A stretch of DNA of 18,083 nt from positions 1 through 18,083 of the forward strand of contig CAKMZU010000030.1 in assembly GCA_929200485.1 (NCBI GenBank), written 5' to 3'. The position numbers and the translations under genes were made by a program. Within the stretch, counting starts at the first letter, position 1; every line of letters starts with the position of its first letter. Shown one piece after another: positions 16,927 through 18,083 of the stretch. The notes under the pieces were generated by a model, which did not search any database, was not told the origin of the DNA, and worked only from the letters and a program-made list of their open reading frames with translations. This DNA is from an uncultured Gammaproteobacteria bacterium (GTDB taxonomy: Bacteria > Pseudomonadota > Gammaproteobacteria > Pseudomonadales > DT-91).

Positions 16927-17532
16927 ATGAAGCCAGCTATTCGACGTGTTAAAGGATTTACTCTGATTGAGTTGCTGGCAGTCCTGGTGATTATAGGGCT
17001 GGCTGCCTCCTTGACCGTTATCTCTTTGGGCAGGGGATTCGGTTCTGATAATCTTGATACCTTTACAAAACAATTTAGAAATACGTTGGCTTTTGCTGCT
17101 GAAGAGGCGGTACTGTTTCGTCATCAGGCTGGGGTTATTTTTGATCTTGAGAATATCGATGACGAAACCCGTTACACCTATCAATTTGTCATTCTTGATG
17201 AAAAGGTGAACCGTTGGGCTGAGAGTGAAGACCCTGATTTGAAAAAAGGTTACTTTCCACCCGATATTGAGTTAGAAATTGATGTGGAGGGTGAAGAGCT
17301 GACCATTGGTGCTCAAAGAGAAGCGAAATTTTTTATCTCCAAGAAAAAATCGGATGGCAAGGATGAAGAAGGGAAGTCTTTAGTGCCAGATGTTATTTTC
17401 TTCTCCAGTGGTGAAACGCAATCTTTCGTTATGACGTTGCGAACCACCAAAGGCACTCAAAAGGAATATAAAATCTCTTCAAGTATTTTAGGGCAGATCA
17501 CCGTAAAGCAACTGGGAGATGATGATGCCTAG
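16927..17532 (+). CDS. gspH: Minor pseudopilin GspH
   Basis: A minor pseudopilin of about 201 residues. The frame is open from a TTG at 16915, but I choose the ATG at 16927: GAAG lies 6 bases upstream of it, and the leader then has the usual length, MKPAIRRVKG/FTLIELLAVLVIIG with cleavage after Gly10 and Glu15 as the conserved Glu5 of the mature chain. The rest is a beta-rich globular domain (for example VLFRHQAGVIFDL, YTYQFVILDE). A Lys/Glu/Asp-rich insertion (around KKKSDGKDEEGKS) probably forms an exposed loop; GspH is the most variable pseudopilin. Its final codons overlap the start of gspI, implying coupled translation. Confidence 0.92.
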   Translation: MKPAIRRVKGFTLIELLAVLVIIGLAASLTVISLGRGFGSDNLDTFTKQFRNTLAFAAEEAVLFRHQAGVIFDLENIDDETRYTYQFVILDEKVNRWAESEDPDLKKGYFPPDIELEIDVEGEELTIGAQREAKFFISKKKSDGKDEEGKSLVPDVIFFSSGETQSFVMTLRTTKGTQKEYKISSSILGQITVKQLGDDDA

Positions 17533-17833
17533 ATTGTCTTCCGGAAAGCGGCATTCGAATAAACAAGCCCAGCAGGGTTTTACCTTAATTGAAGTTATGG
17601 TGGCAGTTGCTATTATCGGCGTGGCTTTGCCAGCGCTGATTATGAGCCTTTTAAGGCAAGTCGATAGCATCGCTTATGTGCGCGATAAGCTAGAGTCACA
17701 ATTAGTGGCTGCCAATATTATGACAGAGTTGCGCATACGCAACGAATTAACAGGAGAAATTCCTAAAAAAGAGCAAGGACAAAAGCCAATGGGGGAGCGG
17801 GTATGGTTTTTCGAAACCGATTTTAAAGAATAA
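17525..17833 (+). CDS. gspI: Minor pseudopilin GspI, N-terminal part (frame interrupted)
   Basis: A minor pseudopilin whose frame stops after about 102 residues, short for a family that usually has about 120-130. Three ATG codons stand in a row (17519, 17522, 17525). GGGAG at 17514-17518 gives a good distance only to the last, so I use 17525. The prepilin segment is clear: QAQQG/FTLIEVMVAVAIIG, cleavage after Gly18 and Glu23 as the conserved Glu5. The globular part runs normally through LVAANIMTELRIRNEL and GERVWFFETDF, where GspI proteins have a Trp-rich strand, and then meets TAA at 17831. The missing last strand is found in the +1 frame downstream. GspI forms the pseudopilus tip with GspJ and GspK, so a truncated protein would probably be inactive. 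Confidence 0.85.
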   Translation: MPRLSSGKRHSNKQAQQGFTLIEVMVAVAIIGVALPALIMSLLRQVDSIAYVRDKLESQLVAANIMTELRIRNELTGEIPKKEQGQKPMGERVWFFETDFKE

Positions 17834-18032
17834 ACAAAAAAACACGCCCGCGCAGCTAAAGCACGCCCTCTTCTTTTTTTTTTTTTGGGGGCCGCTCTTT
17901 AAAGTAGAAAAAATCACGATTAAACTGCCCAAGGTGGAAAATGCACCGGGTCAAAAAAGCAGTTCATCAAGTGGTAGCGGCTCGGGTGTTTCGAGTGGTT
18001 CTGGCTCAAGTAGCTCAGGTTCAGGGAATTAG
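17834..18032 (+). pseudogene. gspI: C-terminal remainder of GspI in the +1 frame, with Ser/Gly tail
   Basis: From just after the gspI stop, the +1 frame is open to TAG at 18030-18032. The part from 17892 reads PLFKVEKITIKLPKVE, which looks like the last beta strand of GspI (compare the usual P-x-LRRVEVRV pattern). It is followed by a Ser/Gly tail of about 25 residues (17946-18029). Between the halves lie A7 (17836-17842), T13 (17874-17886) and G5 (17887-17891), giving an implausible F5-W stretch in translation. A single net +1 shift before 17831, or removal of a spurious insert, would restore one gspI. I judge a sequencing or assembly error likelier than a true mutation. Confidence 0.6.
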
Positions 18033-18040
18033 GATCTGAG

Positions 18041-18083
18041 ATGAGAATAGCAACATTCAATAGATCCCCCCACTGTTCAAAAC
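18041..18083 (+). CDS. gspJ: Start of minor pseudopilin GspJ (partial, runs off the window)
   Basis: ATG at 18041 opens a frame (MRIATFNRSPHCSK) to the window end. It lies 8 bases after the gspI remainder's stop, with AGGA at 18031-18034 as ribosome site. The prepilin cleavage motif is not yet reached, so the call rests on position: gspJ regularly follows gspI. A basic, polar leader like this one is compatible. Confidence 0.55.
   Translation, partial: MRIATFNRSPHCSK

Noticed and set aside
17747..17932. Open frame of 61 codons on the minus strand
   Set aside because: It crosses the homopolymer segment in gspI and is a lysine/phenylalanine-rich by-product of the A and T runs.

Overview
This window comes from the chromosome of a Gram-negative gammaproteobacterium of low-to-middling GC, probably marine. 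The evidence is a full gsp-type type II secretion operon, a gammaproteobacterial DusC, a Na+-pumping oxaloacetate decarboxylase and a long TonB-dependent receptor with an N-terminal carboxypeptidase-regulatory-like domain. An Oceanospirillales/Alteromonadales-type bacterium fits, but the genus cannot be fixed from sequence reading alone. I see no rRNA, tRNA, CRISPR array, insertion sequence or prophage gene.

Left part (1-6623), all genes on the minus strand: a small deazaflavin-dependent-nitroreductase-family protein (96-587); a surface lipoprotein of probable right-handed beta-helix type (754-2187), followed by a clear intrinsic terminator at 707-732; its upstream partner, a 980-residue TonB-dependent receptor (2303-5245); and tRNA-dihydrouridine(16) synthase dusC (5601-6623). 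The receptor and lipoprotein look like a two-gene outer-membrane uptake operon with a perfect 13-bp inverted repeat between them. Upstream of the receptor are four tandem 11-bp units resembling PhoB half-sites. The last 7-mer lies exactly 10 bp before a TATATT -10 element, as in classic Pho promoters. I therefore predict that this uncharacterised pair is induced by phosphate starvation and imports some phosphorus-bearing or co-limited substrate.

Middle (6624-10409), plus strand: a long, hairpin-rich leader ending in a perfect 14-bp tandem repeat, then oadG-oadA-oadB. These encode the three subunits of the biotin-dependent, membrane-bound oxaloacetate decarboxylase, which couples oxaloacetate to pyruvate + CO2 conversion with Na+ export.

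Right part (10559-18083), plus strand: gspC-D-E-F-G-H-I and the first codons of gspJ, in the canonical order of the type II secretion system that exports folded periplasmic enzymes. GspC/D span inner membrane to outer-membrane secretin, GspE is the ATPase, GspF the platform, and GspG/H/I/J the pseudopilus. The operon is tightly packed and looks intact up to gspI. There the frame is interrupted: a stop at 17831-17833 cuts GspI short, the recognisable C-terminal part continues in the +1 frame to 18032, and the break is surrounded by A7, T13 and G5 runs near the end of the window. This is either a genuine pseudogene or, more likely, a sequence/assembly error.
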